DNA of 64,000 bases, from NCBI RefSeq assembly GCF_900241005.1, contig NZ_OEST01000003.1:1-64000 (forward strand), written 5' to 3'. Both the position numbers and the translations under genes were made by a program. The DNA comes from Bacteroides cutis. Its GTDB lineage: Bacteria > Bacteroidota > Bacteroidia > Bacteroidales > Bacteroidaceae. The first letter of the stretch is position 1; the number at the start of each line of letters is the position of its first letter. Positions 53,942 through 62,570 of the stretch are shown here, one piece after another. The notes below the pieces were generated by a model. It was not told the DNA's origin. It ran no database searches and saw only the letters and a list, made by a program, of their open reading frames with translations.

Positions 53942-56281
53942 ATGAAAGAAAAATCGCAAATAGAAAAGAATGCCGAGGAGCGTCAGATAGAGCTGCTCTC
54001 CACGGCTTTGAACGAAGCGTCGAATGCCGGGGGACACTGGCTCAACGCTACGGGCAAGGGCTTTCCGAAATTTTATCCGAAAGGTGTTGCCGTCAGCCCG
54101 TTCAACGGCCTGTTCATGGCCTTGCATTCGGACCGGAACGGGTGCAAGACCAACCTGTTCACCCTTTACAGCGATGCCAAGGCACGCGGCACATCGGTAC
54201 GCGAGCACGAGCAAGGCGTTCCGTTCCTGTTCTACAACTGGAACAAGTACGTCCACCGCAACAATCCGGAGGACATCATCAGCCGGGACGCTTATCTGAA
54301 ACTGGACGAGGAGGTGCAGAAACAGTACAAGGGCATACATAACAGGGAGATCCGCACACTTTTCAACATCGACCAGACGACACTGCCCTACGTGGATAAG
54401 GAGACTTACGATGCGGTATTGCAGAAAGACGGTAGTGCCGTGGAGCGTGGCTACTCCGAAACCGATGAACGGAGACTGCATATCCGCTTCAACGACTTCC
54501 TGCTGAAAATGCGGGACAATCTCGTGCCCGTGCGTTCGGACGGCAGCGGAATGCCCCATTACGAGACGGACCGCGATGCGGTCTATATGCCGCGCCAACG
54601 GAACTTCGAGCATTATAACGACTACGTTCAGGAAGCCTTGCGGCAAATCGTGAGCGCCACGGGGCACCAACAACGGCTGGCCCGTGAAGGCATGGTGATG
54701 AAAAACGGCATGGGTCCTTCGGAAGATGCCCTCAAACAGGAACGGCTGATCGTGGAGGTGGCTTCGGGCATCAAAATGCTGGAACTGGGACTGCCTGCCC
54801 GTCTGTCCGACAAAAGCCTTGAATTGGTAGACTACTGGAACCGGGAACTTAAAGAGAACCCCAACCTGATGGATGCCCTCGAAAGCGACGTGAACAACGC
54901 CCTCGAAGTAATCCACAAGGCGGAACGGGGCGAGAAAATCGAATATGCCACGATGCGTAACCGCCGGCAGACTTCGGATATGCAGGAGCAGTTACCCAAG
55001 CATTTCTACGTGGCCGATGAAATCCGGAAACACCCGAACAAGGAGGACAAGACCATTGTCATCGTCATCGATCCGTCCTCGAAATCGGCGGATGTGATAC
55101 TCCCTGCCGGTGCGTCGCCGGAGGTGGACAACGAAGTGCCGGGCATGAACAAGGCCCGTATCGGCAGGGCTTTGCGAAGGGAAGGTATTGAAAACGTGCG
55201 TTTCTTCAATCCCGACGGCGCATGGGGGTACAGGCCCGATGATGCCTATTTCGCCAAGAAACAGGTATCACTGGCCCGACTGAAGAACTGGGCACTGGAG
55301 ATGCTTTCCACACTGGACGTGACGCCTGCGGTCAAACGGGCGGACGAAATCGGTTTCGACCAGATACAGATGATCCAGGACGACAAGAACCGCTGGGCGC
55401 TGTATCTGAAGCCCGAACATCAGAACGGGTACAGTATCTATCCAGACAAGGAGGACGTGAACCGTTTTTTCTCCACGCTCAAACAGGCGATGGACAACAT
55501 CGACAAGGTACGCATGGAACTGGCGCACAAGTATTATGTACTGGCGGAAACACAGCCAGACCTGAAAGTGGACCTGTTCAGCAGCGGGGCGCAGGACATC
55601 GACCTGAACCGGATTCAGCGTGTGTCCGTATTCAAGACCAAACAAGAAGGAACTCTGTGCGTGGCGACCATCGACGGGAAGAAACTGCAGCCCCGGAGCG
55701 TCACGCGGCAACAGTGGCAGCGCATGTGGCTGGCTGAGGACCGTGCAGAATATAAACGCCATCTGGCGGCCACGCTTTTTGCCGATGTGCTGCGTAAAGG
55801 ACAGACGCAGGAAGAGACTGCCGGAAAGAAACAAGGAGAAGAGGATACCCTACAGCAGGATAAGGACAAGCACCCCAAGCAAGCCAATGAGGAATCCCCC
55901 AAAACTGCTTCATCCTTGAAAGAGTTGCCCATAAAAGATATACCGGAACAACTGTATGACAAATACAAGAAAATCAAAGAGGAACAACCGGAAGCGGTCG
56001 TCCTTTTCAAACATGAGAACAAGTATTACGCTTCCATGTATGATGCGGAGACCATAGCGAACGAGCTGGACATGCCTCCGGCCAAAGAACGCATTCCGTA
56101 TGATGCGGACAAAATCATATTGGTATTTGAACACAGCAATGAGGAAACAAGGCAGCAAATCCATGCGCTGCGGGCATACGTGATGGATTGTGACGGTATG
56201 TCCAAGGCGCAGCAAAACGAGCCTGCAGAGGCAACTGACGAACAGAACGAGAACGAACAACGTCCAACCATGAGGAGGTAA
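53942..56281 (+). CDS. ArdC-N-domain polyvalent protein
   Basis: The 779-residue protein begins with an ArdC-type single-strand-DNA-binding domain (WLNATGKGFPKFYPKGVAVSPFNGLFMALHSD, GVPFLFYNWNKYV). Long helical and alpha/beta parts follow, including a central VIVIDPSSKSADVILPAGASPEV region and a C-terminal acidic tail. No HExxH is present, so the zincin part of ArdC is missing. It may coat entering DNA or counter host nucleases. It precedes the cell-wall hydrolase by 4 bases. Confidence 0.65.
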   Translation: MKEKSQIEKNAEERQIELLSTALNEASNAGGHWLNATGKGFPKFYPKGVAVSPFNGLFMALHSDRNGCKTNLFTLYSDAKARGTSVREHEQGVPFLFYNWNKYVHRNNPEDIISRDAYLKLDEEVQKQYKGIHNREIRTLFNIDQTTLPYVDKETYDAVLQKDGSAVERGYSETDERRLHIRFNDFLLKMRDNLVPVRSDGSGMPHYETDRDAVYMPRQRNFEHYNDYVQEALRQIVSATGHQQRLAREGMVMKNGMGPSEDALKQERLIVEVASGIKMLELGLPARLSDKSLELVDYWNRELKENPNLMDALESDVNNALEVIHKAERGEKIEYATMRNRRQTSDMQEQLPKHFYVADEIRKHPNKEDKTIVIVIDPSSKSADVILPAGASPEVDNEVPGMNKARIGRALRREGIENVRFFNPDGAWGYRPDDAYFAKKQVSLARLKNWALEMLSTLDVTPAVKRADEIGFDQIQMIQDDKNRWALYLKPEHQNGYSIYPDKEDVNRFFSTLKQAMDNIDKVRMELAHKYYVLAETQPDLKVDLFSSGAQDIDLNRIQRVSVFKTKQEGTLCVATIDGKKLQPRSVTRQQWQRMWLAEDRAEYKRHLAATLFADVLRKGQTQEETAGKKQGEEDTLQQDKDKHPKQANEESPKTASSLKELPIKDIPEQLYDKYKKIKEEQPEAVVLFKHENKYYASMYDAETIANELDMPPAKERIPYDADKIILVFEHSNEETRQQIHALRAYVMDCDGMSKAQQNEPAEATDEQNENEQRPTMRR

Positions 56282-56285
56282 AGAT

Positions 56286-57833
56286 ATGGCAAACAAGAAT
56301 CAAGAATATACGGAACAATACGCAGATTATGCGATGGCACAGATGCGGAGGTACGGCATTCCGGCCTCCGTGACGCTGGCACAGGGCATACTGGAAAGTT
56401 CCAACGGGCAGAGCCGTTTGGCCGTGAATGAGAACAACCATTTCGGCATCAAGGCCACGCCCGAATGGATTGCCGAAGGTGGCCGGTACGGTCTGTATTC
56501 CGATGACAAGCCGAACGAGAAGTTTTGCAGCTACGACAGCGTGGGCGATTCGTATGAGCACCACTCACGCTTCCTGAAAGAGAACAGCCGCTATGCCCGC
56601 TGTTTCTCGCTCTCGCCCGATGACTACAAGGGCTGGACACAGGGCCTCGAAAAGGCGGGCTATGCCACGGGCGGGCATTATGCCGACAGCCTGCAACGTA
56701 TCATCGAACAGAACGGGCTGCAAAAGTACGACCGGCAGGTCATGCAGGAAATGGAGACGCAGGGAAAGCGGTTCGGCGTGGAAGAGAACCCGCTCCGTGA
56801 GGTCGGAAATACAGTGGACTATTCGTTTCCGGTGGAGCGGAAAGAGTTTCTTTTCGTCACCTCGCCATTCGGTATGCGGCAAGATCCGGCAGACGGCAAG
56901 GAACGTATGCACACGGGTATCGACATCCGGTGCGACGGCGATACGGTCCTGGCCACGGAAAAAGACGGCAAGGTCGTCGCTGTCAAAGACAAAGGCCATG
57001 CACCCGGTAACAAATCGCTGACCGTGGAATACACCCGTCCGGACGGCAGCAAGGTACAGTGTACCTACATGCACCTCGGCGAAGTTTCCGTAAAGGCAGG
57101 CGATACGGTACAGGCAGGCCAGAAGCTCGGCCGTTCCGGTAACACGGGGACACGGACGACCGGGAAGCACCTGCACTTCGGTGTCCGGCAGATTTATGCG
57201 GACGGCACGCAGCGGGACGTCGATCCGGCAGCGTATCTGGCTGAAATCGCACAAAAGGGCCACATCAAACAGCAGGTACTACATAACGGCAACGACCTGC
57301 TCGCCCGATATAAGGGAACAGAAGAGAATGCCACCGGCAAAAGCCTTTCGCCCGATGCGTGGATGAAAAAACTGCTCTCCTCGGAGGATAGCGGCGTGGG
57401 ATTGTCGGGGTGCAGTGATCCTGTCGTGGAAATGGCCATGACCGCCTTTACCTCCCTGATGTTACTGGCGACGCAAATCGACAGCAAGAACAAGGAGGAA
57501 CAAAAGGCAGCCATTTCCGAGGCGATGGACAGCCGGCGTATCGACCTCAAAGCGTTGCTGCCGGGCATGAAAAACTGTGACCTCACAGTCGGGGAAAACG
57601 GGCGAGCTGTCCTGCAGGCGGACAACGGCAGCGTTCAGGTATCACGGGAACTGGCCTCTGCCGAGTTAAGCCGCCTGTCGGTGACGCTGAACGACAGTTC
57701 TCTTTCGGAGGAAGCCAAACGGCTGCGTGTGACCGGCGTGCTGAACACGGTCATCCTCTCGGAGGCGGCGTCGCAGAACTTTGAACGGGGAATGTCCGAA
57801 CAACGGGCACAATCGGAAAACCTGAAAAGATAA
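56286..57833 (+). CDS. Dual peptidoglycan hydrolase (glucosaminidase + M23)
   Basis: The 515-residue protein has a FlgJ-like N-acetylglucosaminidase domain (residues about 8-150; catalytic Glu in AQGILESSNGQSRLAVNENNHFGIKA) and an M23 domain (about 180-320; HTGIDIRCDGD, CTYMHLGEV, HLHFGVRQ), then a helical tail. All three M23 sites are intact. It has no signal peptide, so it probably reaches the wall through a transfer-type secretion system. This is a typical wall-opening enzyme of conjugation. Confidence 0.88.
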   Translation: MANKNQEYTEQYADYAMAQMRRYGIPASVTLAQGILESSNGQSRLAVNENNHFGIKATPEWIAEGGRYGLYSDDKPNEKFCSYDSVGDSYEHHSRFLKENSRYARCFSLSPDDYKGWTQGLEKAGYATGGHYADSLQRIIEQNGLQKYDRQVMQEMETQGKRFGVEENPLREVGNTVDYSFPVERKEFLFVTSPFGMRQDPADGKERMHTGIDIRCDGDTVLATEKDGKVVAVKDKGHAPGNKSLTVEYTRPDGSKVQCTYMHLGEVSVKAGDTVQAGQKLGRSGNTGTRTTGKHLHFGVRQIYADGTQRDVDPAAYLAEIAQKGHIKQQVLHNGNDLLARYKGTEENATGKSLSPDAWMKKLLSSEDSGVGLSGCSDPVVEMAMTAFTSLMLLATQIDSKNKEEQKAAISEAMDSRRIDLKALLPGMKNCDLTVGENGRAVLQADNGSVQVSRELASAELSRLSVTLNDSSLSEEAKRLRVTGVLNTVILSEAASQNFERGMSEQRAQSENLKR

Positions 57834-57845
57834 TCCCAAAAAGTC

Positions 57846-58022
57846 ATGATAAAACGCGTGATGATACGACTTTGCGGGTACTTGTCCGGGGTGTCCGTCT
57901 GCGCCCTGCATATCCTGTTCTGTTCCCGGCTATTCGGTTGGGTAGCAACACTCGTTATCGTGGGCGTCCAACTGGGTATTGCCGGCTGGATTGTCTACAT
58001 GAGAATACGTGCTCCCGATTAG
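57846..58022 (+). CDS. Small two-helix membrane protein (58 residues)
   Basis: The frame MIKRVMIRLCGYLSGVSVCA... ends YMRIRAPD and codes two membrane helices (LCGYLSGVSVCALHILFCS; WVATLVIVGVQLGIAGWIVY). It starts 12 bases after the hydrolase stop and ends 78 bases before the next gene. The composition is that of a real membrane protein, perhaps a holin-like partner of the hydrolase. The function is unknown. Confidence 0.6.
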   Translation: MIKRVMIRLCGYLSGVSVCALHILFCSRLFGWVATLVIVGVQLGIAGWIVYMRIRAPD

Positions 58023-58100
58023 GAAACGCTTTCAACCTGTTCAACTTCAAGACACCCCGCTTTGTCCGGTGGACTATGTATCACTAAAAGACAAAATAAA

Positions 58101-58709
58101 ATGATTAAATGCAATATTACGGCGTGCGGCACCATCGGCCGCGACGCTTCGATGCGCACGACCAAAGAAGAGAAAACATTCCTGACCTTTCCGCTCCGCG
58201 TCGTGCTCCAAGGCAAGGACGGTCGGAACGAAACGGTCGAGATCAGTGTCAGCAAGGAGGGCGGTCAGAAGAAGGTATCCGGCTATCGAAACGGATTGCG
58301 TGTCGAGGTTGCGGGGACGCTGTTCCTGAAACGCCGGGGCGAAAAGCTCTATTTCAACCTCTTTGCCGACCGTATCGGCCCGGCGGCGGACATCGCGGAT
58401 TCCATCAAGGGCGAACTGTCGTTCCGGGGCAAGGTGGGCAAGAACATCGAGGAACGGAAGGACAAAAAGGATAAGTCCTACACGATGTTCTCTGCATTCA
58501 GCACCGAAAAGGTCGATGAGAATTTCGAGTACCAGTGGGTGCGTTTCTTCTGCTTCGACAGGCAACGTGAAGAGTGGCTGCAACCGGGCGTCAAGGTAGA
58601 AGCCAAGGGCGAAATGACGGTCTCGGTACATAACGGGAAGCCGGACATCTCCTGCCGGGTGGAAGAACTGGCGCAATATATTCCCGAATCGGATAACTTC
58701 AATCAGTAG
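58101..58709 (+). CDS. SSB-like OB-fold protein
   Basis: The 202-residue protein begins MIKCNITACGTIGRDASMRTTKEEKTFLTFPLRVVL, an OB-fold start like SSB. It continues with GYRNGLRVEVAGTLFLKRRGEKLYFNLFADRI and seems to hold a second OB-like unit (SYTMFSAFSTEKVDENFEYQWVRFF ... CRVEELAQY). It lacks the acidic tip of the SSB at 7024. It likely coats single-stranded element DNA, together with ArdC encoded next to it. Confidence 0.7.
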   Translation: MIKCNITACGTIGRDASMRTTKEEKTFLTFPLRVVLQGKDGRNETVEISVSKEGGQKKVSGYRNGLRVEVAGTLFLKRRGEKLYFNLFADRIGPAADIADSIKGELSFRGKVGKNIEERKDKKDKSYTMFSAFSTEKVDENFEYQWVRFFCFDRQREEWLQPGVKVEAKGEMTVSVHNGKPDISCRVEELAQYIPESDNFNQ

Positions 58710-58714
58710 CAGTC

Positions 58715-60400
58715 ATGGCCGGTTATAGAAAGCGAAATACGGAGGGGCCGAGCAGCGAGGACAAGGCGCTGGACCTCTTTGCCGAGATGATGATCGAGAA
58801 AATCGAAAGCATCCACAAGGACTGGCATAAGCCGTGGTTTACCGAGGGGGCACTGCAATGGCCGCGTAACCTTTCCGGGCGGGAGTACAACGGTATGAAC
58901 GCCCTTATGTTACTGTTGCATTGTGAGAATGAGGGGTACAAGATTCCGCGCTTCTGCACCTTTGACTGCGTGCAGCGGCTCAACAAGCCCGGCAAGGACG
59001 GGCAGGAATTACCCCGTGTATCTGTACTGCGCGGCGAGAAATCGTTTCCCGTCATGCTGACCACATTCACCTGCATACATAAGGAAACAAAGGAGAAAAT
59101 CAAGTACGACGACTACAAGAAACTCTCCGACGAAGAGAAGGCGCAATACAATGTCTATCCGAAAATGCAGGTGTTCCGGGTGTTCAATGTCGCCCAGACC
59201 AACCTGCAGGAGGCTCGACCGGAGTTATGGGAGCAGTTGGAAAGAGAGAACGGGAAAAGGGTCGAAAACGGCGAACATTTCAGTTTTGGGCCTGTCGATG
59301 CGATGATAAAGGACAACCTTTGGATTTGTCCCATCAAACCGACGCACCAAAACGAAGCATACTACTCAATCACAAAGAACGAGATTGTCGTACCCGAAAA
59401 GGAGCAGTTCAGAGACGGGGAATCTTTCTACGGAACGCTGTTCCATGAGATGGTCCATTCCACGGGTGCCGAAGGTGTGCTTGACCGACTCCAACCTACC
59501 TCTTTCGGTTCGAAAGAGTATGCCCGCGAGGAACTGGTGGCCGAACTGGGCAGCGCGTTGGTCGCACAACGCTACGGCATGACCAAGCATATAAAGGAAG
59601 ACAGTTGCGCATACCTCAAAGGGTGGCTCGATGAGTTGAAAGAATCCCCACAGTTTATCAAGACAACGCTTCTGGACGTGAAAAGAGCTTCGTCAATCGT
59701 TACTCAAAAGGTGGATAAGATTGCGCAGGAGTTGGAACAAAATGTTACCGAAGAGCAAGAGGACAAACGCTCTGCCAAGGAACGTATTTTTTATGCTTCG
59801 GTGGCCTATCTCCAAACCGCTGACGACACGAAGCAACTGGACGAATTGAAGGACAAAGGCGACTACAAGGGTCTGCTTGCGCTCGCCAAGGAGTATTACG
59901 ACGGCAACGGCATGGACGAGCAGCATACATACGCTTCTCCCCTCCAGAACCGGGGCGATGACCTGCTGATTGAAGATAAGGACTTTGCCGTGGTGTACAA
60001 CGGAAGTGTCGGAGGCACATACGACATCATGCTGAAATACACGGAACAGGAGGTGCGGGACCATATCACACGTTACGGCACAGACCGTGCCAGCGATGAT
60101 GTGAAAGAGGTGGCCAAAGATATGGCGGCGGAACAGTTTGCTGAACTGACACATCAGAGAATGCCGGTATTCGAAATGCCAAACGGAGATATTCTGTATG
60201 CAAGGTACAACAGGGACAAGGATACGCTGGACGTGGGTACGGCCACCAATGCAGGGATGGCCGTACAACATCATTACCCTTATGACCACAACATGACGCT
60301 GGAGGCCAACCTGCAAGCCGTGAACGAGAAGCTGAACGAGCTTGAAGAATACAGGGAGGAGCTACAAGAGGCGGAATATGGCGGCGGTCTGCGTCGGTAA
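58715..60400 (+). CDS. ArdC-type anti-restriction protein with zincin domain
   Basis: The 561-residue protein has the ArdC N-terminal domain (WHKPWFTEGALQWPRNLSGREYNGMNALMLLLHCE) and a zincin-type domain with HExxH at residues 244-248 (FHEMVHSTGAEGVLDR) and the following REELVAELGSALVAQRYGM. A C-terminal extension of about 200 residues follows. ArdC proteins protect transferred single-stranded DNA from restriction in the new host (established for pSA ArdC). It lies 5 bases after the SSB-like gene. Confidence 0.87.
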   Translation: MAGYRKRNTEGPSSEDKALDLFAEMMIEKIESIHKDWHKPWFTEGALQWPRNLSGREYNGMNALMLLLHCENEGYKIPRFCTFDCVQRLNKPGKDGQELPRVSVLRGEKSFPVMLTTFTCIHKETKEKIKYDDYKKLSDEEKAQYNVYPKMQVFRVFNVAQTNLQEARPELWEQLERENGKRVENGEHFSFGPVDAMIKDNLWICPIKPTHQNEAYYSITKNEIVVPEKEQFRDGESFYGTLFHEMVHSTGAEGVLDRLQPTSFGSKEYAREELVAELGSALVAQRYGMTKHIKEDSCAYLKGWLDELKESPQFIKTTLLDVKRASSIVTQKVDKIAQELEQNVTEEQEDKRSAKERIFYASVAYLQTADDTKQLDELKDKGDYKGLLALAKEYYDGNGMDEQHTYASPLQNRGDDLLIEDKDFAVVYNGSVGGTYDIMLKYTEQEVRDHITRYGTDRASDDVKEVAKDMAAEQFAELTHQRMPVFEMPNGDILYARYNRDKDTLDVGTATNAGMAVQHHYPYDHNMTLEANLQAVNEKLNELEEYREELQEAEYGGGLRR

Positions 60401-60420
60401 CGGCAGCGTAATATGAAGAA

Positions 60421-60453
60421 TGTGGAGCGATTTCATACTGAAGGCGCTCCACA
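60421..60453. terminator. Hairpin at the end of the long plus-strand operon
   Basis: TGTGGAGCG (60421-60429) pairs with CGCTCCACA (60445-60453) 20 bases after the ArdC-type stop. The U tract is poor (TCCTTAT). Confidence 0.5.
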
Positions 60454-60503
60454 TCCTTATAGTCCCTACCGGTTTTCATTCCGCTACAGACTATATGTTA
60501 TCA

Positions 60504-60872
60504 TTACGACAGCAGTTTGTCAATCATTGACTGTAACTGCAGCATATCGCAATATTGATTGTTTCCGCCGGTATAATCCTTTGCGTGCCGGGCAGTCCGT
60601 ATCATGAACGAACCGAGTTCTATCTTTATCCCATCATCCATCCGCACATCCGCAGAATGGTTTATATATACAAACTTACCATTACGTTCAATAAAGCAAC
60701 TTGTATAATAATGCCCCTTATTCTCGGATACGACCGCCGCATCCACGGCTTCTGCATATTTGGATATTTCACGTAGCAATGCCGTTTGGAAATTACTGTA
60801 TTCCTTTGAAACATAAGTTTCTGCGTCTGCAAGGACAGAAGATTGCCATTGGGTATAAAAAGTCTGTGTCAT
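60504..60872 (-). CDS. Hypothetical protein
   Basis: The 122-residue protein (MTQTFYTQWQSSVLADAETYV...) is soluble and has a beta-rich centre (GHYYTSCFIERNGKFVYINHSADVRMD). It is not recognised. It lies alone on the minus strand after the long operon. Confidence 0.6.
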   Translation of the reverse strand: MTQTFYTQWQSSVLADAETYVSKEYSNFQTALLREISKYAEAVDAAVVSENKGHYYTSCFIERNGKFVYINHSADVRMDDGIKIELGSFMIRTARHAKDYTGGNNQYCDMLQLQSMIDKLLS

Positions 60873-60963
60873 ATTCTTTCAATTCTAATTCTGTAAATAA
60901 ATTAGGCACATAGCAATAAAAGTATTGAATTTATAGTATTCAATTAACATTTAAGCAATTACC

Positions 60964-61098
60964 ATGATGTTTTCAGAGACCAAAATTACGGAGATTTATT
61001 GTATGACAGATGATTTTTGCAAAGAAATTGCTCAATTTCAGGAAAAATATATGGTTGAAGATAAAGATATTGAATATTCCATGCCCCACTTCCTTTAA
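60964..61098 (+). pseudogene. Remnant of an IS982-type transposase
   Basis: A 44-residue frame (MMFSETKITEIYCMTDDFCK and on) resembles the first residues of Bacteroidales IS982 transposases, then diverges and stops. No further transposase sequence or clear inverted repeat follows. It marks an old insertion in this otherwise gene-less stretch (60873-61212). The family call is from memory. Confidence 0.5.
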
Positions 61099-61212
61099 TA
61101 TAACTTTATTTCCAACTCCCTTTCTACCATAACAGCATACTGTTTTTGAAAGAAGCCCGCCATTGATGTATGTTTTTCAAAGACGGGCAACTGGCTATAT
61201 TTTGAATTATAC

Positions 61213-61497
61213 TCACGTTAAATAGCTTTCCCAATTCTCTTTGTCGATAGTTAATTTGTTCATTTCCCAATCGTATTCCACTTCCGGTATATCGGAATAA
61301 GGGAAGTGCACGGTATAGCCTATCTGTCCGTAGGAGCAATGCAGCGGTACAACGCAAATTTCCTGACCGCAATAAGACTGTGGCGTACAGTATTTCTTCC
61401 AATCAAAACGGCCTGCAACTATATTGCAGCAGAGCAGTTTTAGAGCCATTATGCCTTTCCAACTCTGAAAATCTTTCTTGTAACTTGCTCTTTTCAT
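61213..61497 (-). CDS. Small conserved element protein
   Basis: The 94-residue protein (start MKRASYKKDFQSWKGIMALK) has several Cys and aromatic residues (LLCCNIVAGRFDWKKYCTPQSYCG) and an acidic end (WEMNKLTIDKENWESYL). It is the last of three tightly spaced minus-strand genes after leader F. No family is known. Confidence 0.6.
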   Translation of the reverse strand: MKRASYKKDFQSWKGIMALKLLCCNIVAGRFDWKKYCTPQSYCGQEICVVPLHCSYGQIGYTVHFPYSDIPEVEYDWEMNKLTIDKENWESYLT

Positions 61498-61509
61498 AAT
61501 GAATACCAT

Positions 61510-61704
61510 TTAATGAGCCATGTTGTAGTAAATTTCGGGTTCGCTCGATACGTTGTAAATCTGACTCCCGCAACGTACCAATAGGGCGTTTTTTCCGTAG
61601 TAAAGCTGCTTCATGCCGGTTATGTTCCCCGTGCGGTGAAAGTTTGGGAAACGGCTTATTCCTGCCTTTTCGGCGTCTCGTGTGTAGAGGGTTTTCGTTC
61701 TCAT
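61510..61704 (-). CDS. Very small conserved element protein
   Basis: The 64-residue protein (MRTKTLYTRDAEKAGISRFPNFHRTG...) overlaps the preceding stop by 4 bases (ATGA). It is basic and beta-rich (YYGKNALLVRCGSQIYNVSSEPEIYYNM). The function is unknown. Confidence 0.6.
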   Translation of the reverse strand: MRTKTLYTRDAEKAGISRFPNFHRTGNITGMKQLYYGKNALLVRCGSQIYNVSSEPEIYYNMAH

Positions 61705-62054
61705 TGCATGGTTGTTTTTAATGTTTCATAAAGTTTTTCTATCATGGCTTCCGCCTGCTCCATATCGCTCACGATGTCTTTGATTCGGTAAGGTGCGCCG
61801 TTCTTGCCATGCCCGTCCGTACCAATCCACAGGTAGGCTTCATAGTCGGGGTCGAAGTCTTCGTAATATGTTTCAACTTCCTGTAACAAGCTGTCGGTGT
61901 CATTGCCTTTCATCTCAACCGAGAAACTGAAATCCTGCCCGTGAGGTGTGTATTGCTGAAAATCGAACACCACGAGGTTCGGTTTGTCGGTATCGGTTTT
62001 AACTTGCCAGCCTAATTGTTCAGCTATGGCGATAATCTGTTCTATTGCTGTCAT
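61701..62054 (-). CDS. Small acidic conserved element protein
   Basis: The 117-residue acidic protein (MTAIEQIIAIAEQLGWQVKTDTDKPNLVVFDFQQ...) has an alpha/beta pattern with an acidic centre (EVETYYEDFDPDYEAYLW). Proteins of this kind occur beside PcfJ/PcfK genes in Bacteroidales elements. It is the first gene of its unit and follows leader F. Confidence 0.65.
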   Translation of the reverse strand: MTAIEQIIAIAEQLGWQVKTDTDKPNLVVFDFQQYTPHGQDFSFSVEMKGNDTDSLLQEVETYYEDFDPDYEAYLWIGTDGHGKNGAPYRIKDIVSDMEQAEAMIEKLYETLKTTMQ

Positions 62055-62069
62055 TGTTCTGTTTTTTTA

Positions 62070-62409
62070 TTTCCCTTTTCTTGAAGCCTTCCGACTTCGC
62101 CCAAAGGGTTGATTTTTACGTGCAATTCCCAACGGCGAAAGCAAGAACAGCAGGCAAGGAACGGAGGTTAAAATTTTATGAAATGCCGCAATCTGCGATT
62201 GCGGAAAGTTTGCGTCAAATTTTATCCGGAGTAGCGAAGCGGTACTTGACACGCTGTTCGTTCGCCGTACCTTTGCTGCGTAAAAACAGGCCGTGGCGAT
62301 AGTGGAGATTCCATGAAATGATACGCCCAAGCATACAAAGGGAATGGAGGCAAAGATCTCCGGCCGTTACAACAGGAAACGACGGCAGTATGTGTCTGGG
62401 GTATAAAGG
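62070..62409 (-). repeat. Leader F (divergent member of the leader family)
   Basis: The 515-base spacer before the gene at 62054 has no supported gene. Blocks in family order are TTTCCCTTTTC beside the gene (62071-62081), TACCTTTGC at 62268-62276 followed by an A run (214 bases from the start) and TATAAAGG at 62402-62409 (348 bases). TTG at 62246-62248 lies 19 bases before TACCTTTG, giving a full plus-strand promoter match. Confidence 0.55.
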
Positions 62410-62515
62410 GCAAAAAAAACGTCGAACGATTGTCCATCGGACAAAATGTAAGGGAATGGAAAAAGAATTGTCTGTATAACAGAATGTTCGACATGGCCTT
62501 TATCGGGAATATGAA

Positions 62516-62545
62516 CAACCACCTGTCCCGATTGGCAGGTGGTTG
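62516..62545. terminator. Perfect hairpin downstream of the PcfJ-like gene
   Basis: CAACCACCTG (62516-62525) pairs perfectly with CAGGTGGTTG (62536-62545) 25 bases past the PcfJ-like stop. It has no T run, so it is a weak or factor-dependent terminator. Confidence 0.5.
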
Positions 62546-62570
62546 CCCGATATAACTTCCGCAGCCGGTA

